A DNA stretch of 64,000 nucleotides from Brevibacillus brevis NBRC 100599 (GCF_000010165.1 NC_012491.1:1854001-1918000); one strand, 5' to 3'. Numbered from the stretch's first letter, positions 10,188 to 19,743 are shown. Made by a program: numbers and translations. The notes: a model not told the origin generated them from the sequence alone.

Positions 10188-13100
10188 ATGAAACTCCTTT
10201 CCATAAAATCACTCTTAACCTATCTGCTATGCATTTCACTTTCCACAACGCTTATACCACTTGGAACCTTGCTGGCGAATGAACCTGCACAGATATCAAT
10301 CTCAGATGAAACACCAAATACTGAAGCAGTCACCCCAAATGCGACAGTAAAAGAAATTCAACAATCCATAGATGAGCAGAACACCGCTCCTTCATCACGT
10401 AAAGGGGAGAATGATCCAACACAGTATAACGCAGAGGATGTCTCTTCTCTTACATGGACCCAGCTGGATGCTAACACAGCAATAGAAATCCACCAAACAT
10501 TCGACCGAACCTTACTAAAGTACGCTGCCTATTTCTACTCAGATCTATTGCAGCTGCTTTCAACTGAAGAACAAGCAGAAGTCAAAACTTTTTCCAGTGA
10601 CCAGCTCATTTCTCAATTCGATCATTTCAGTCAGGAAAATAAGGCCCTCTTAAATCGCCTTACACCCCTCGTGCAATCGAAAGTAAATGAAATCAAGAGT
10701 CTGGAAGAAACACTCGACATTCAAGCAGTGAATACAACTCCTCCAGAAGTTCTCTACACGGAAAAAGATCAGGAGTTTCGCTTTGCTCGTTCAAAAACAG
10801 AGCAATCCGTAGATGATGTATATCGCTCTGCAAACTTGGTCGAGCAAGATCTCTACTTATCAGGAAGGCATGGACTGGATCTGGATATAAAACGCAGATA
10901 CCACTCCATGAGCAGTAAAATCAGTGCACCAAGCTGGGACGATGATCTAGACAAGAATGAAGCCCTGAAGGCCAATGAGAAATTTGCAACCGGCTGGGAT
11001 TTTAATATGCCGAGACTGGATATCGTCACGCGTGAGCAGGCAGCCACGGTAAGGGACGACCCCTATAATCCAGGCCAGCAAATTTACTCCACTAAGGTAG
11101 ACAAGAGTCCAACGGCGAATCGTTATTACATTAGCTTAGAGGACGGGACATCTTTAGAATACCGGTTCAACAAGTTCGTGAATTATCCATATAAAGACAT
11201 CATGTTCATCACGGACGACGTGAATCGGAAATACACACTGCATTACCGTAATCTGAAGTATGAATTCGATGTAAAGCTAGGAACGGTCGTCAAATCCAAT
11301 ATTTATGGGGATACAATCAAGTACAACCTGAACAGCGACGGAGAGCCAGTCAGCATCGAAGACAGTGTCGGCCGCTATGTGGTGCTAAAACGAAAGCAAA
11401 ACGACACCACGCAAGACTTGATAGTCTATAAAGACAAATCAGAGACTACCGTGCTCAAGCACATTCGCTACCACTTTGAACGAAAGCTAGCATTGAACGG
11501 TTACTTTCAGCTCGTTCGAGTAGAAGTCTTGCCGACAGCAGGGAGTGGAAGCGGTTCTTATACAGTAGCAAATTACTCCTATCATAATCCTACTACCAAG
11601 GGTATTGCTTATTTCAATTTGAACAAAGAATACACACTGGACAAGCTCCCAACTGATCAAAGCCTTCAAGATTCAGCAAAGTATTGGGAATCGGATACAA
11701 AGAAACGTAAGGAAATCGATTACTTGCTCATGCAAGAAGTTTCCTATCCGTTGCAAGGATTAAAAATCAACTACGAATATCGTCCCTATCAACTAGGTCA
11801 AACGACGTTCAATGACGGTCTCGTACGGATTTTTCAAGACAAGTATGCACTGAGCTATGTAGCTTATCATCCTGTTAATAAAGTATCGTACAGCTATACG
11901 CAGAAAACGCCAAAAGGAACCAATACGTATAAGCTGGAAAAGAGTTATGCCAATAACGACAACCTCCGCGAGATATGGAAGGTACCAAAGGAACAACTGC
12001 CTCGATTGAAGAATTTTGGGGATCGACATGGGGATACCATCCAAGTCACAGAATCTGAGGCTTCCCGTTATACGAAGAATTCCATTTACAAGGTCAATCA
12101 AGACGGAAATACGTTGTTGCGAAGCGAGAAGACAACAGGCGTGAGCAAAGGCGGTACAAATGTATCTGGCGCGAAGTATCGGGTCGAGTACAATCCAACT
12201 ACGTACACAACCTATGCCTACTCCGGCCGGAACACCAAGCCGACGTATCAATACGTTTTCCTGGAACCGACATCGGCGGTGAGCGATCTAGATGTTTACA
12301 ATTCCTACTTGAAAGACCCGAACCTTTCCAATCGCTCACGGTATGCGGCGAAGATCAACAATTACGCTCAAGAGACGTATTTGGAATATAACGATTACGG
12401 ACAGCTAACTAAGCAGATTGCACCGGACGGGATTGTAAGTACATGGACATATGATGCAGAAGGGGTAAATCCATGGGGCTTCCGGACCTTCTCTGTATTG
12501 AAGGCCGCCAGAACGCAATCAACCTCCGCCTCAGGCGATCCGTATTATTCGAATACGACATTCGAGTATAACAATCAATATTTGCTTCGGAAGGAAACGG
12601 AGATCAACTCGTTCCCTGCCAATTTGATCAATAATCACAAGAGCCAATCAATCGAACGGACATATGAGTACACCAATAACCAGCTCTATTCGATTACAGA
12701 GAACTTTGGCGGAGGAAAGACAAGGACGCAGACCTTTACCGCCTATGATCAATATGGCGTTCAGCCAACACAAATCGCACTCGCAGGTGTTGAGCTGGAA
12801 AGCGGTAAATCGGATGTATTGAATTTTTCCTACGACATCGATGACAAAGGCCAAATCAAAAGCCAGACCTATCCGAACGGAAGCAAAGCTACATACGATT
12901 ACGATGAGTTAGGCCGACCGTTATCCGAGACTTTTCACAATCAAGGCGCAAAACGGACCATTACGTATGTGTATCGGGACGGCGAAGCCTCTGGATCTAG
13001 TACAGATGGACCGGGCATCGTGGAGAAAATCGCCCCGGATCAATCAAAGCTCATCACTTACTACACCCCGTATGGAGATCCCGCCTATCAAGAGCAGGTG

Positions 13101-15653
13101 GGCACGACTGGTGCGAAGCGGCCTTTGGTAGAAAACGAGTTTACGCCAGATGGTATGGAGATTAGTCGCACGGTTCCTTACGGGAAGCAGGAGCAAAGCA
13201 CCTCGTACCTGTATGACTGGGACGGTTTTGTGTACCAAACGACGAATTCCTTAGGAACCACTAAGAACCATCGAAACAATGCCTACTCGGATGGAACAAG
13301 ATACTTACCCCGTCTGACGGAACAAACGCTCTCTCCGAATGGCTATATCGCGACCACCTACCGTGATTTGTATGGAAAAGTGGAGAGCACGGAGGAGACT
13401 ACGCAAAGCGGCAGTCACCATCGCGTGACGAACTACCAGACGGATCGATTCGGGAAAGTAACCAATAAAGAAATCTCAGACGGCAAAACTTCCCAAGCGT
13501 GGAGTATGCGCTTCGACCATAGCGACAACCTGGTTTATTTGCAGGACCCTGAAAATAACGTAAATGTATACGGGTACGATGGGCTAGGCAATCTCACCAG
13601 TGTATTGGAGAACGGGACGACTACCGCTGAGTATACCTACAATAGTTTGTCGTGGAAGCTCTCGGAGAAGAATCCGGAGACAAAAGCGGAGACGTACACC
13701 TACGAAAAAAGCGGTCTTGTAAAGAGCTACAAGGACAAAAACGGCGTCACATTCAACTACGACTACACGCCTTTCCATGAGTTGAAGAAAGTTTCTTCCG
13801 GCGCTTCTTTCTATGAAGACCGGATGTATGATCCACAATCTGGCCTGCTTCTGAGTGAAAATAATCACACCGGAAACTCTATTAGCTATGGCTACGATGG
13901 ATTCCATCGAAAGAATCGCCAAACGATGATGGACAAGGATTACCAGCTTCTGTATTCCGACAACGACGATATGATAGATACACTCGTATACCCGGCAAGG
14001 GGGGCGGTATCTGGTTCAGCCCCATCTCTAAGTGTCGGATACACCTATGACAACGCGAACCGATTAAACTCGGTGGCCATCCCGGGCGTTGGAACAACCA
14101 CGTACACGTACGATATCAGTAACTCAGGAGAAACCAATGAAGTATCGTATCCGGGACAACCGAAAGCGATGCAGCAGTCGGTCAGCTCATTTGGTGAAAA
14201 AACAGCCTTGAATCACGCAGACGGCTGGAATGAGACGAATGGCTACGATCTGTTTGGAAATATCACCAGTCAAAAGCGTTCCGGTACGAATTATGGATTG
14301 TTTGTGTACGACAAGCTTTCCCGGATCAAGGAAGAATCGGTCGAGGGAAACGTCAAGCAATACGCTTATGACAAGCGCGGCAACCGTCAAGTGTATGCCA
14401 ATGCTCCGGTAGATATCCTGGGCTCCTATGAAATGAAGCATGATTTGTTTAATCGTTTGCAGGAGTACAAGGATGGGAAAGGGACAACGACATACACGTA
14501 TTATCCAGGTGGACTTCGAGCGACGAAGCAACAAACGGGTAGCGTAACGGATACGACTCACTACGTCTATTTGGATGGGCAAGTGATTGAAGAGCTGACG
14601 CAGGATGGCAGGGTCAAGGCGCGGAATGTGTTTGGTAACCAGTTGATTTGGCGAAAAGACTATGCGTCGAATCTTGAAGGTACCTACTATTACAACAGCC
14701 ACGGTGATGTTGTCAAAATCAAAGCTCCTAATGGGAATGTTCTGAATACGTACGACTACGACATCTGGGGCAATTTGATTGCGGATAAGGTCAAAGAGAC
14801 GATTTCCAATCCGTTTATGTATGCGGGGGAGATGTTTGACAAAGAGAGCGGATTCTATTATTTGCGGGCCCGGTATTATGATCCGAAGATAGGGCGGTTT
14901 ATATCGGAGGATACGTATAAAGGGCAAGTGGATAATCCGCTGACGCTTAACAGGTATACGTACGTGAGCAGTAATCCTTTAAAGTATATTGATCCTAGTG
15001 GACACCAACAGGTAATACAATCAGAATTTTCGCCAGGAGGAAATTACTACTACTACGATAAAGAAGGAGTAAGACGGATTCATGGTAGTAAAGAAATCGA
15101 TTGGGATTTTTATGTAGATTGGTACGGTCGAGACGCATATGGAATGGTAGAAGAATTGCGTGGTACTAATTCTGTAAAAAATACAATTGCTATGTATGCT
15201 GGTCAATTACACCGTGAAAGAATTGGGATGCCTGACTCAATTAATGGTAGTGGCTCATTCGGAGTTTCCAAAAACGCAGGGAAATTGTCTAAAGGGACGA
15301 ATATTCTTAGTCCCAAACTTATTGAGCTTCATACGAAATTAGATGAACTTGCTGAAAAACATCTACTCCCACAATTTAGAGCAATTGACCCTAATCTCAA
15401 GGCGGGTTATACTGGTTCATTTAAGACTGGCACTGTTGGGAATCAGAGCAAACCGACGTTTGGCCAACCTATTGATATGAGTAAGTATGATATTGATTAT
15501 TATATAGAAAGTGATATTTTGTACGAGAAATTTGGTAATGGTCTAAAAGCTAATCCCGAATTTAGAAAAATCCTCTCAGAGACGCCAGGATTTGAAGGGC
15601 TTAAACCGAATAAACAGGGTTTCTCAATTAAATTTAAGCCATCAAGTAAATAG
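10188..15653 (+). CDS. Secreted RHS/YD-repeat polymorphic toxin
   Basis: 1821 aa; ATG with TGGAGG 7 nt upstream. A Sec signal peptide covers about residues 1-31. The region to about 700 is a WapA-like N-terminal part, followed by many YD repeats (YTYDAEG, YGYDGLGNL, YAYDKRGNR types). The RHS core-associated motif (PFMYAGEMFDKESG, YYLRARYYDP, GRFISEDT, NPLKYIDPSGH) spans about residues 1543-1605 and marks the usual cleavage boundary. The last ~216 residues form a variable tip that is visibly more AT-rich than the core. The tip contains GYTGSFKTGT followed about 20 residues later by YDIDYYIESD, reminiscent of the GS...DxD signature of nucleotidyltransferase folds; this activity is an inference. 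A tight downstream gene is the likely immunity partner. Role: contact-dependent or secreted competition toxin. Confidence 0.88.
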   Translation: MKLLSIKSLLTYLLCISLSTTLIPLGTLLANEPAQISISDETPNTEAVTPNATVKEIQQSIDEQNTAPSSRKGENDPTQYNAEDVSSLTWTQLDANTAIEIHQTFDRTLLKYAAYFYSDLLQLLSTEEQAEVKTFSSDQLISQFDHFSQENKALLNRLTPLVQSKVNEIKSLEETLDIQAVNTTPPEVLYTEKDQEFRFARSKTEQSVDDVYRSANLVEQDLYLSGRHGLDLDIKRRYHSMSSKISAPSWDDDLDKNEALKANEKFATGWDFNMPRLDIVTREQAATVRDDPYNPGQQIYSTKVDKSPTANRYYISLEDGTSLEYRFNKFVNYPYKDIMFITDDVNRKYTLHYRNLKYEFDVKLGTVVKSNIYGDTIKYNLNSDGEPVSIEDSVGRYVVLKRKQNDTTQDLIVYKDKSETTVLKHIRYHFERKLALNGYFQLVRVEVLPTAGSGSGSYTVANYSYHNPTTKGIAYFNLNKEYTLDKLPTDQSLQDSAKYWESDTKKRKEIDYLLMQEVSYPLQGLKINYEYRPYQLGQTTFNDGLVRIFQDKYALSYVAYHPVNKVSYSYTQKTPKGTNTYKLEKSYANNDNLREIWKVPKEQLPRLKNFGDRHGDTIQVTESEASRYTKNSIYKVNQDGNTLLRSEKTTGVSKGGTNVSGAKYRVEYNPTTYTTYAYSGRNTKPTYQYVFLEPTSAVSDLDVYNSYLKDPNLSNRSRYAAKINNYAQETYLEYNDYGQLTKQIAPDGIVSTWTYDAEGVNPWGFRTFSVLKAARTQSTSASGDPYYSNTTFEYNNQYLLRKETEINSFPANLINNHKSQSIERTYEYTNNQLYSITENFGGGKTRTQTFTAYDQYGVQPTQIALAGVELESGKSDVLNFSYDIDDKGQIKSQTYPNGSKATYDYDELGRPLSETFHNQGAKRTITYVYRDGEASGSSTDGPGIVEKIAPDQSKLITYYTPYGDPAYQEQVGTTGAKRPLVENEFTPDGMEISRTVPYGKQEQSTSYLYDWDGFVYQTTNSLGTTKNHRNNAYSDGTRYLPRLTEQTLSPNGYIATTYRDLYGKVESTEETTQSGSHHRVTNYQTDRFGKVTNKEISDGKTSQAWSMRFDHSDNLVYLQDPENNVNVYGYDGLGNLTSVLENGTTTAEYTYNSLSWKLSEKNPETKAETYTYEKSGLVKSYKDKNGVTFNYDYTPFHELKKVSSGASFYEDRMYDPQSGLLLSENNHTGNSISYGYDGFHRKNRQTMMDKDYQLLYSDNDDMIDTLVYPARGAVSGSAPSLSVGYTYDNANRLNSVAIPGVGTTTYTYDISNSGETNEVSYPGQPKAMQQSVSSFGEKTALNHADGWNETNGYDLFGNITSQKRSGTNYGLFVYDKLSRIKEESVEGNVKQYAYDKRGNRQVYANAPVDILGSYEMKHDLFNRLQEYKDGKGTTTYTYYPGGLRATKQQTGSVTDTTHYVYLDGQVIEELTQDGRVKARNVFGNQLIWRKDYASNLEGTYYYNSHGDVVKIKAPNGNVLNTYDYDIWGNLIADKVKETISNPFMYAGEMFDKESGFYYLRARYYDPKIGRFISEDTYKGQVDNPLTLNRYTYVSSNPLKYIDPSGHQQVIQSEFSPGGNYYYYDKEGVRRIHGSKEIDWDFYVDWYGRDAYGMVEELRGTNSVKNTIAMYAGQLHRERIGMPDSINGSGSFGVSKNAGKLSKGTNILSPKLIELHTKLDELAEKHLLPQFRAIDPNLKAGYTGSFKTGTVGNQSKPTFGQPIDMSKYDIDYYIESDILYEKFGNGLKANPEFRKILSETPGFEGLKPNKQGFSIKFKPSSK

Positions 15654-15665
15654 GAGGAGGCGAAC

Positions 15666-16103
15666 ATGCAAATGGCTGACAAAGTATATGGTGCTTATTC
15701 AAAGGTATTCATTCAATACGAAGGTTCATTACAAGACTTAGGCTCAAAAATAGAAAAAGGACTAAATATACCTGAAATAAGATATGAAAATATGGAGGAT
15801 GAACCTTATGATTTAGTGGGTTACTATGAGGTTTTAGGCTTTGAGGTTGAATTAAGAAGCATACATGATAGTGAAAAGTGGCCTGATTATCAATACTTCC
15901 TTGGAGTAACTACTACTGATTCATTCCAAGAAGTATTTAATGACCAGATGTTCGACATTTCACTATGGATGGCACGGTACATTTCACTTAGTTGTGAGGT
16001 AACCACCATGGCGGAAAACTTAGATAAACAAACAGGTCAATCATTCTATTTCAATAAAACAACATTAAAAAGAGAAAGTAGTATCATTGAAGCAAGTCAA
16101 TAG
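15666..16103 (+). CDS. Probable immunity protein for the RHS toxin tip
   Basis: 145 aa, starting 12 nt after the RHS stop, with AGGAGGAGG overlapping that stop. ATG 15672 is an alternative start. The protein is small, acidic and soluble, with no signal peptide or membrane segment, and its AT-rich composition matches the toxin tip rather than the RHS core. Position, size and composition are those of polymorphic-toxin immunity genes; I do not recognise the family, so immunity is inferred from context. A strong terminator follows. Confidence 0.7.
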   Translation: MQMADKVYGAYSKVFIQYEGSLQDLGSKIEKGLNIPEIRYENMEDEPYDLVGYYEVLGFEVELRSIHDSEKWPDYQYFLGVTTTDSFQEVFNDQMFDISLWMARYISLSCEVTTMAENLDKQTGQSFYFNKTTLKRESSIIEASQ

Positions 16104-16108
16104 TTTGG

Positions 16109-16154
16109 AAAGCCATATAGGGAATCCATTTCCTTCTATGGCTTTTCCTTTTTT
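16109..16154 (+). terminator. Intrinsic terminator after immunity gene
   Basis: AAAGCCATATAGGGAA pairs with TTCCTTCTATGGCTTT around a short loop and is followed by a T-rich run. It closes the toxin-immunity unit and overlaps the 3' end of the degraded minus-strand frame. Confidence 0.85.
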
Positions 16155-16483
16155 TGGGGGCTATCCAGTGCCGAATGAACCCATCCTTCACCCAAGTACC
16201 CGTATGAAAATTTCGACATTTCTTTTGTAATCACATTAATGCTTGAATTATACAATCTAAATAACGCAATTTCGTTACATTGACCAGATTTTTTGTTATC
16301 TTCGCTTTCACTTAGTTTTTCCAATTCTATCACATTAGTAGAAGAGTGTGTTTCGCCAGGTGGTGATAGAACAAGGATTGCCACTATAACTATGGATAGA
16401 ACGACTACTGAAAGTGAGAGAGTCAGTAAAGAATCGGAATTTGTCCGAAACCAAACTGATCTAATGTAACGACAAAACTTTTT
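16136..16483 (-). pseudogene. Probable decayed small membrane-anchored protein
   Basis: The minus strand holds an open frame of about 115 codons. It contains a convincing hydrophobic helix (LSLSVVVLSIVIVAILVL) followed by a polar domain ending in DSPQKKEKP. There is no ATG. Only GTG 16384 lies inside the helix, and CTG 16426 or ATT 16465 could start it, none with a good ribosome site. This looks like a remnant whose 5' end is lost, possibly a displaced toxin or immunity cassette; function unknown. Confidence 0.35.
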
Positions 16484-16514
16484 CTACCAATAAACACATT
16501 CGAACCATAAAACA

Positions 16515-16543
16515 ATGACAAAACTTGAATATTATGGTATTTT
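16515..16543 (+). promoter_or_regulatory. Candidate promoter of the redox/exporter cluster
   Basis: ATGACA at 16515-16520, 17 bp, then an extended -10 TGGTATTTT (hexamer 16538-16543). It lies about 60 bp upstream of the TTG-started thioredoxin-like gene. Sequence match only. Confidence 0.4.
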
Positions 16544-16605
16544 CTCTGTAAAAACACGTCACGCCTCTCGCATATCTCGAGTCGCACGAAAGGAGATCGA
16601 TAGAT

Positions 16606-17139
16606 TTGCTCATAGCCATAAACATGATCTTTCTACTTATCTTTGCCTTCATACTGGCAAAACTCCTCACCCTACTAAAACAAACACAAGATCAGGTCCA
16701 TCACTTCCACCCATTCATCCCAGAAACCGGACCAGCAATCGGCACCAAACTACAATCGCTACCTTTCCGCACACTAAACGGTCTAGAGCAACAACTAAAT
16801 CACCTGCCCCGCCCACTCATCGTAAACTTCACGCATACAGGCTGCGGGCACTGTGCCAATCATGTGCACGAACTATTATCCGAGGGAAGGGTACTCACAG
16901 ATGCATCCGTTATCATCTCGACAGAATCCGAGCACATATCCACTTCCCAATGGCTACAAGAAAATAACATATCCGGCATACCAGTATTGATCGGCAACGA
17001 ACCCATGCTGGAAGCATACAAGATCAACCATTTCCCCAGCGTTTTCGTAATCGATGAGCAGGACGTCATTCGTGCCAAGCCGATAACCGCAGTGGATACC
17101 AAAAAGAAGCTCCTGGCGCTAGCAGGTGAACCAGCATGA
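16606..17139 (+). CDS. Membrane-anchored thioredoxin-like protein (MauD/TlpA type)
   Basis: 177 aa. Start TTG 16606 is favoured by AGGAG at 16591-16595. One N-terminal membrane helix (residues 4-24) should anchor a thioredoxin-fold domain facing outward. The active site is CGHC (Cys80, Cys83) in NFTHTGCGHC, followed by a conserved-type GIPVLIG and an FPSVFVID strand with cis-Pro. MauD/TlpA family members exchange disulfides on exported proteins. Its stop overlaps the start of the exporter gene (ATGA), and a MauE-like gene and a four-cysteine peptide lie downstream. I infer a role in forming or isomerising disulfides in that peptide. The codon usage is rich in C-ending and A-ending triplets unlike the following gene, hinting at separate origin. 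Confidence 0.78.
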   Translation: MLIAINMIFLLIFAFILAKLLTLLKQTQDQVHHFHPFIPETGPAIGTKLQSLPFRTLNGLEQQLNHLPRPLIVNFTHTGCGHCANHVHELLSEGRVLTDASVIISTESEHISTSQWLQENNISGIPVLIGNEPMLEAYKINHFPSVFVIDEQDVIRAKPITAVDTKKKLLALAGEPA

Positions 17140-18920
17140 TTCGCTCCTATTTTGCAAAAACCGTTCGATTGATTTGGACACATGGCAAGCTATGGCTCAT
17201 TTGTTCCATTGCTCTCAGAATCATCCTGGCATTTTCCCCGTTGGCTACGATCTGGATTATGAAAGAAATGGTGAACGAGGTTACAGCCATTGCGCTGGAC
17301 CAAACAGATGATTACCAGCCATTGCTTTGGCTGCTTGCGGGATTGTTTTCCGTGACGTTGGTGACGAATGCGTTGGAAACGGTCTTGCGTGTTCTCAATG
17401 CCCATACGGAGCAACGACTGGAATATCATTTGGAGCATATGGTAGCAAAGAAAGCAGCATCTGTTCCGCTCTCCTATTTCGATGATCCGGAATTTTACAA
17501 TCATCATCACCGCATTCGGGCAGAAGCAATGGGGGAACGCTTCCTGGACCCTCTGGAAAGGGTATTGGATCTCGGTAAAAATCTGATTACTCTGATTTCG
17601 TTTGCGGTATTTTTGTTTAGCATTCACTGGGGATTAGCTGTGATGAGCTTGCTGGCCGTGATCCCGCTGTTAATTGTCCAAATCAAATTTGGGATGTCGG
17701 AATACTATCTCGCAAGGCTACAGACGCCGGAAATTCGAGAAGCTGCCTACATCAGCTCGATCCTGAATGAGCGCGACAGCTCCAAAGAGGTCCGACTGTT
17801 TCAGCTCAAGGACTTTTTGCTAGGCAGATGGTCTCGCCTGTTTTTGAAAAATATGAAAGAGGTACTTCGTCTGCTCCACCGCAGAGAAAAAGCACTGATT
17901 CTCTCAGGGATCTTTACCTCCTCGATGTATATTGGCTGCTTGGGATTGGTCGTATCGCTGCTTCGTGCAAGTGCCCTGATGGTAGGGGATTTTGTAGCGA
18001 TTGCACAAGCGGTACAGAATACGCAGCAGCTGCTTTCGCAAATGACCTTTAACCTCGCACATATCGTCAACAGATGCTTGTACATCGCTGATCTGTTTGA
18101 CTTTCTGGAATACGAGGATAAAACGATTCCGCAGCTCACTGGCAAAGCGGAGTTTCCGACCAAGCTGCAATCTGGTATTACATTTGATCGGGTTTCGTTT
18201 TGCTATCCCAAAATGGAGCGCAATGTGATCGATGAAGTTTCCTTTACGATCAAGCGGGGGGAGCGTATTGCGATTGTTGGCGATAATGGCTCTGGAAAAA
18301 CGACGCTCGTCAAATGCCTGATGGGGCTTTATCCGATCCATTCAGGAAATATTCTGTTCGACAATCAGTCGATTCGTGAGCTCGATATTTCCGACCTGCA
18401 ACGAAATATCACGGTCATTTTCCAAGACTTCATACGGTACAACTTCACTGCTGGAGAGAACATCACCATTGGGAGAGTGACGCAGGAAGTCAATCCCGCC
18501 CAGATGAGGCAGGTAGCGGTTGAAACCGGTGCAGATACCTTTATTCGTCGGCTCCCTAGTGGTTACGATACGATTTTGGGGCGGACGCTACAGGATGGCG
18601 AAGACTTGTCAGGTGGACAGTGGCAGAAGGTCGCGTTGGCGCGGGCTTTATACAGAAGAGGAGAGATTTTTATTCTGGACGAGCCTACGGCGGCACTTGA
18701 TCCGCAGGCAGAGCTGGAAGTATTTCAGCAGTTTGATGCCCTCACCCAGAATAAGACGGCGATTTTTATTTCCCATCGGATGGCTGCGGCACGAATGGCG
18801 GATCGGATTTTTGTCATGAAGCAAGGTCAGCTGATCGAAGTCGGGCATCATGATGAGCTCATGGATGCAAACGGAGAATATTCGCGTATGTACCGCATGC
18901 AGGCGAAATGGTTTGCGTAA
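17136..18920 (+). CDS. ABC exporter, fused permease and ATPase
   Basis: 594 aa. The first ~320 residues carry about six membrane helices of a type I exporter; the rest is the ATPase with Walker A (VGDNGSGKTTLVKC, about residue 380), signature LSGGQWQKVALARA, Walker B (IFILDEPTAALD) and the switch HR motif. There is no N-terminal C39 peptidase domain, so any exported peptide would not be cut by this protein. It starts within the stop of the thioredoxin-like gene and is 15 nt from the MauE-like gene, so the three are almost certainly one operon. Likely works as a homodimer. Substrate inferred to be the small cysteine peptide; a lipid or drug cannot be excluded. Confidence 0.85.
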   Translation: MIRSYFAKTVRLIWTHGKLWLICSIALRIILAFSPLATIWIMKEMVNEVTAIALDQTDDYQPLLWLLAGLFSVTLVTNALETVLRVLNAHTEQRLEYHLEHMVAKKAASVPLSYFDDPEFYNHHHRIRAEAMGERFLDPLERVLDLGKNLITLISFAVFLFSIHWGLAVMSLLAVIPLLIVQIKFGMSEYYLARLQTPEIREAAYISSILNERDSSKEVRLFQLKDFLLGRWSRLFLKNMKEVLRLLHRREKALILSGIFTSSMYIGCLGLVVSLLRASALMVGDFVAIAQAVQNTQQLLSQMTFNLAHIVNRCLYIADLFDFLEYEDKTIPQLTGKAEFPTKLQSGITFDRVSFCYPKMERNVIDEVSFTIKRGERIAIVGDNGSGKTTLVKCLMGLYPIHSGNILFDNQSIRELDISDLQRNITVIFQDFIRYNFTAGENITIGRVTQEVNPAQMRQVAVETGADTFIRRLPSGYDTILGRTLQDGEDLSGGQWQKVALARALYRRGEIFILDEPTAALDPQAELEVFQQFDALTQNKTAIFISHRMAAARMADRIFVMKQGQLIEVGHHDELMDANGEYSRMYRMQAKWFA

Positions 18921-18935
18921 CAAAGGAGGGGTGTT

Positions 18936-19496
18936 ATGGAGGAGCTTGGGCTGCTGTTTCGGCTGATTCTCGCGTTTTTATTTCTCAGTACGTTTATTTC
19001 AAAAATAAGGGATATAGGCACGCATTTGTCCATTGTGCGAGCCTATCAGATCATACCTTATTCGTGGTCAAAAGGCTTTACGTATCTGGATCTGGGGCTG
19101 CAAGTCACCGTAGCGGTTTCCTTGCTGATCGGTCTTTTTACAACGCTGGGACTGTCCTTGGCGATTTTGTTGCTAGGGGTGTACACACTTGCGATCAGTA
19201 TCAATCTAGCAAAAGGAAGAAAGAAGATTTCATGCGGGTGCGGCGGAATGGCGGGAAACCATTTTTTATCGTGGAAGCTCGTATTGCGTAACCTCGTATT
19301 CATCAGTCTGGCAGTCTGTGTGGGGCAATGGAACGGGGGCTGGGCGAGTGTTGACCATTATTTGTTGTCCGGTAGTTTCGAAATCACCAACGAAGTTATG
19401 GCTATCTTCTTTTCGAGTGTATGCATCTCACTACTCATGGCCATTAGCGGAGAAATCAGTACGTTCAAACATATTTTAGGGAAAAGGCAGGGATGA
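18936..19496 (+). CDS. MauE/DoxX-like redox-associated membrane protein
   Basis: 186 aa, AAAGGAGG 8 nt before ATG. Four or more hydrophobic helices, with a cytosolic or loop CGCGG motif (Cys100, Cys102) followed by MAGNHFLSWKLVLRN, the pattern seen in MauE-type proteins. In methylamine dehydrogenase clusters MauE works with the thioredoxin-like MauD in forming disulfides of the exported small subunit; here the MauD-like partner is two genes upstream. I infer it passes electrons between membrane and the CGHC protein. Its stop overlaps the start of a small membrane peptide gene (ATGA). Confidence 0.75.
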   Translation: MEELGLLFRLILAFLFLSTFISKIRDIGTHLSIVRAYQIIPYSWSKGFTYLDLGLQVTVAVSLLIGLFTTLGLSLAILLLGVYTLAISINLAKGRKKISCGCGGMAGNHFLSWKLVLRNLVFISLAVCVGQWNGGWASVDHYLLSGSFEITNEVMAIFFSSVCISLLMAISGEISTFKHILGKRQG

Positions 19497-19660
19497 ACAT
19501 GTCTACAGGCTGGATGATTGGGTTCGGGGTATTATGGGTGACGGTCATCGCAATTTTGGTCGTCTTGTTTCAAGTATTAAAGGTGGTCGGGACGTTCATT
19601 AATAAAATGGAAGCAGCAGAAGAGTACAGTAGAAGAAGCGACAAAAATATGAATTCCTGA
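19493..19660 (+). CDS. Small single-helix membrane protein (55 aa)
   Basis: An ATGA overlap with the MauE-like stop gives MNMSTGWMIGFGVLWVTVIA, then more hydrophobic residues to about 30, and a charged tail ending KNMNS. ATG 19499 is an alternative start with GGCAGGG upstream. One membrane helix with a probable cytosolic tail. Translational coupling and the operon position argue that it is real. It could be an accessory or immunity peptide for the cluster. No family recognised. Confidence 0.6.
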   Translation: MNMSTGWMIGFGVLWVTVIAILVVLFQVLKVVGTFINKMEAAEEYSRRSDKNMNS

Positions 19661-19668
19661 AATTTCAG
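19657..19668. promoter_or_regulatory. 12-bp palindrome upstream of cysteine-peptide promoter
   Basis: CTGAAATTTCAG is a perfect palindrome overlapping the stop of the small membrane gene and sitting just upstream of the candidate promoter for the 32-aa peptide. It may be an operator; no regulator is encoded nearby. Confidence 0.35.
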
Positions 19669-19675
19669 AAAATGC

Positions 19676-19704
19676 TTTCAATTTTCATATAATCATTGTA
19701 TTAT
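19676..19704 (+). promoter_or_regulatory. Candidate promoter for the cysteine-rich peptide
   Basis: TTTCAA (19676-19681), 17 bp, TATTAT (19699-19704), in an AT-rich stretch; a perfect TATAAT also occurs at 19688-19693 but with a poorer -35. Either would give a leader of 30-50 nt before the AAAGGGG ribosome site. Confidence 0.45.
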
Positions 19705-19743
19705 ATACCTGTAAATACAATTTATACCAAAGGGGCGATAAGA

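Noticed and set aside
14187-14927. 246-codon minus-strand frame inside the RHS gene
   Set aside because: Antisense shadow of YD repeats; low-complexity Ile/Arg-rich product with no start signal.
16515-16967. 150-codon plus-strand frame overlapping the thioredoxin-like gene
   Set aside because: Product is Arg/Thr/His/Pro-rich and out of frame with the CGHC protein, which has the ribosome site and domain.
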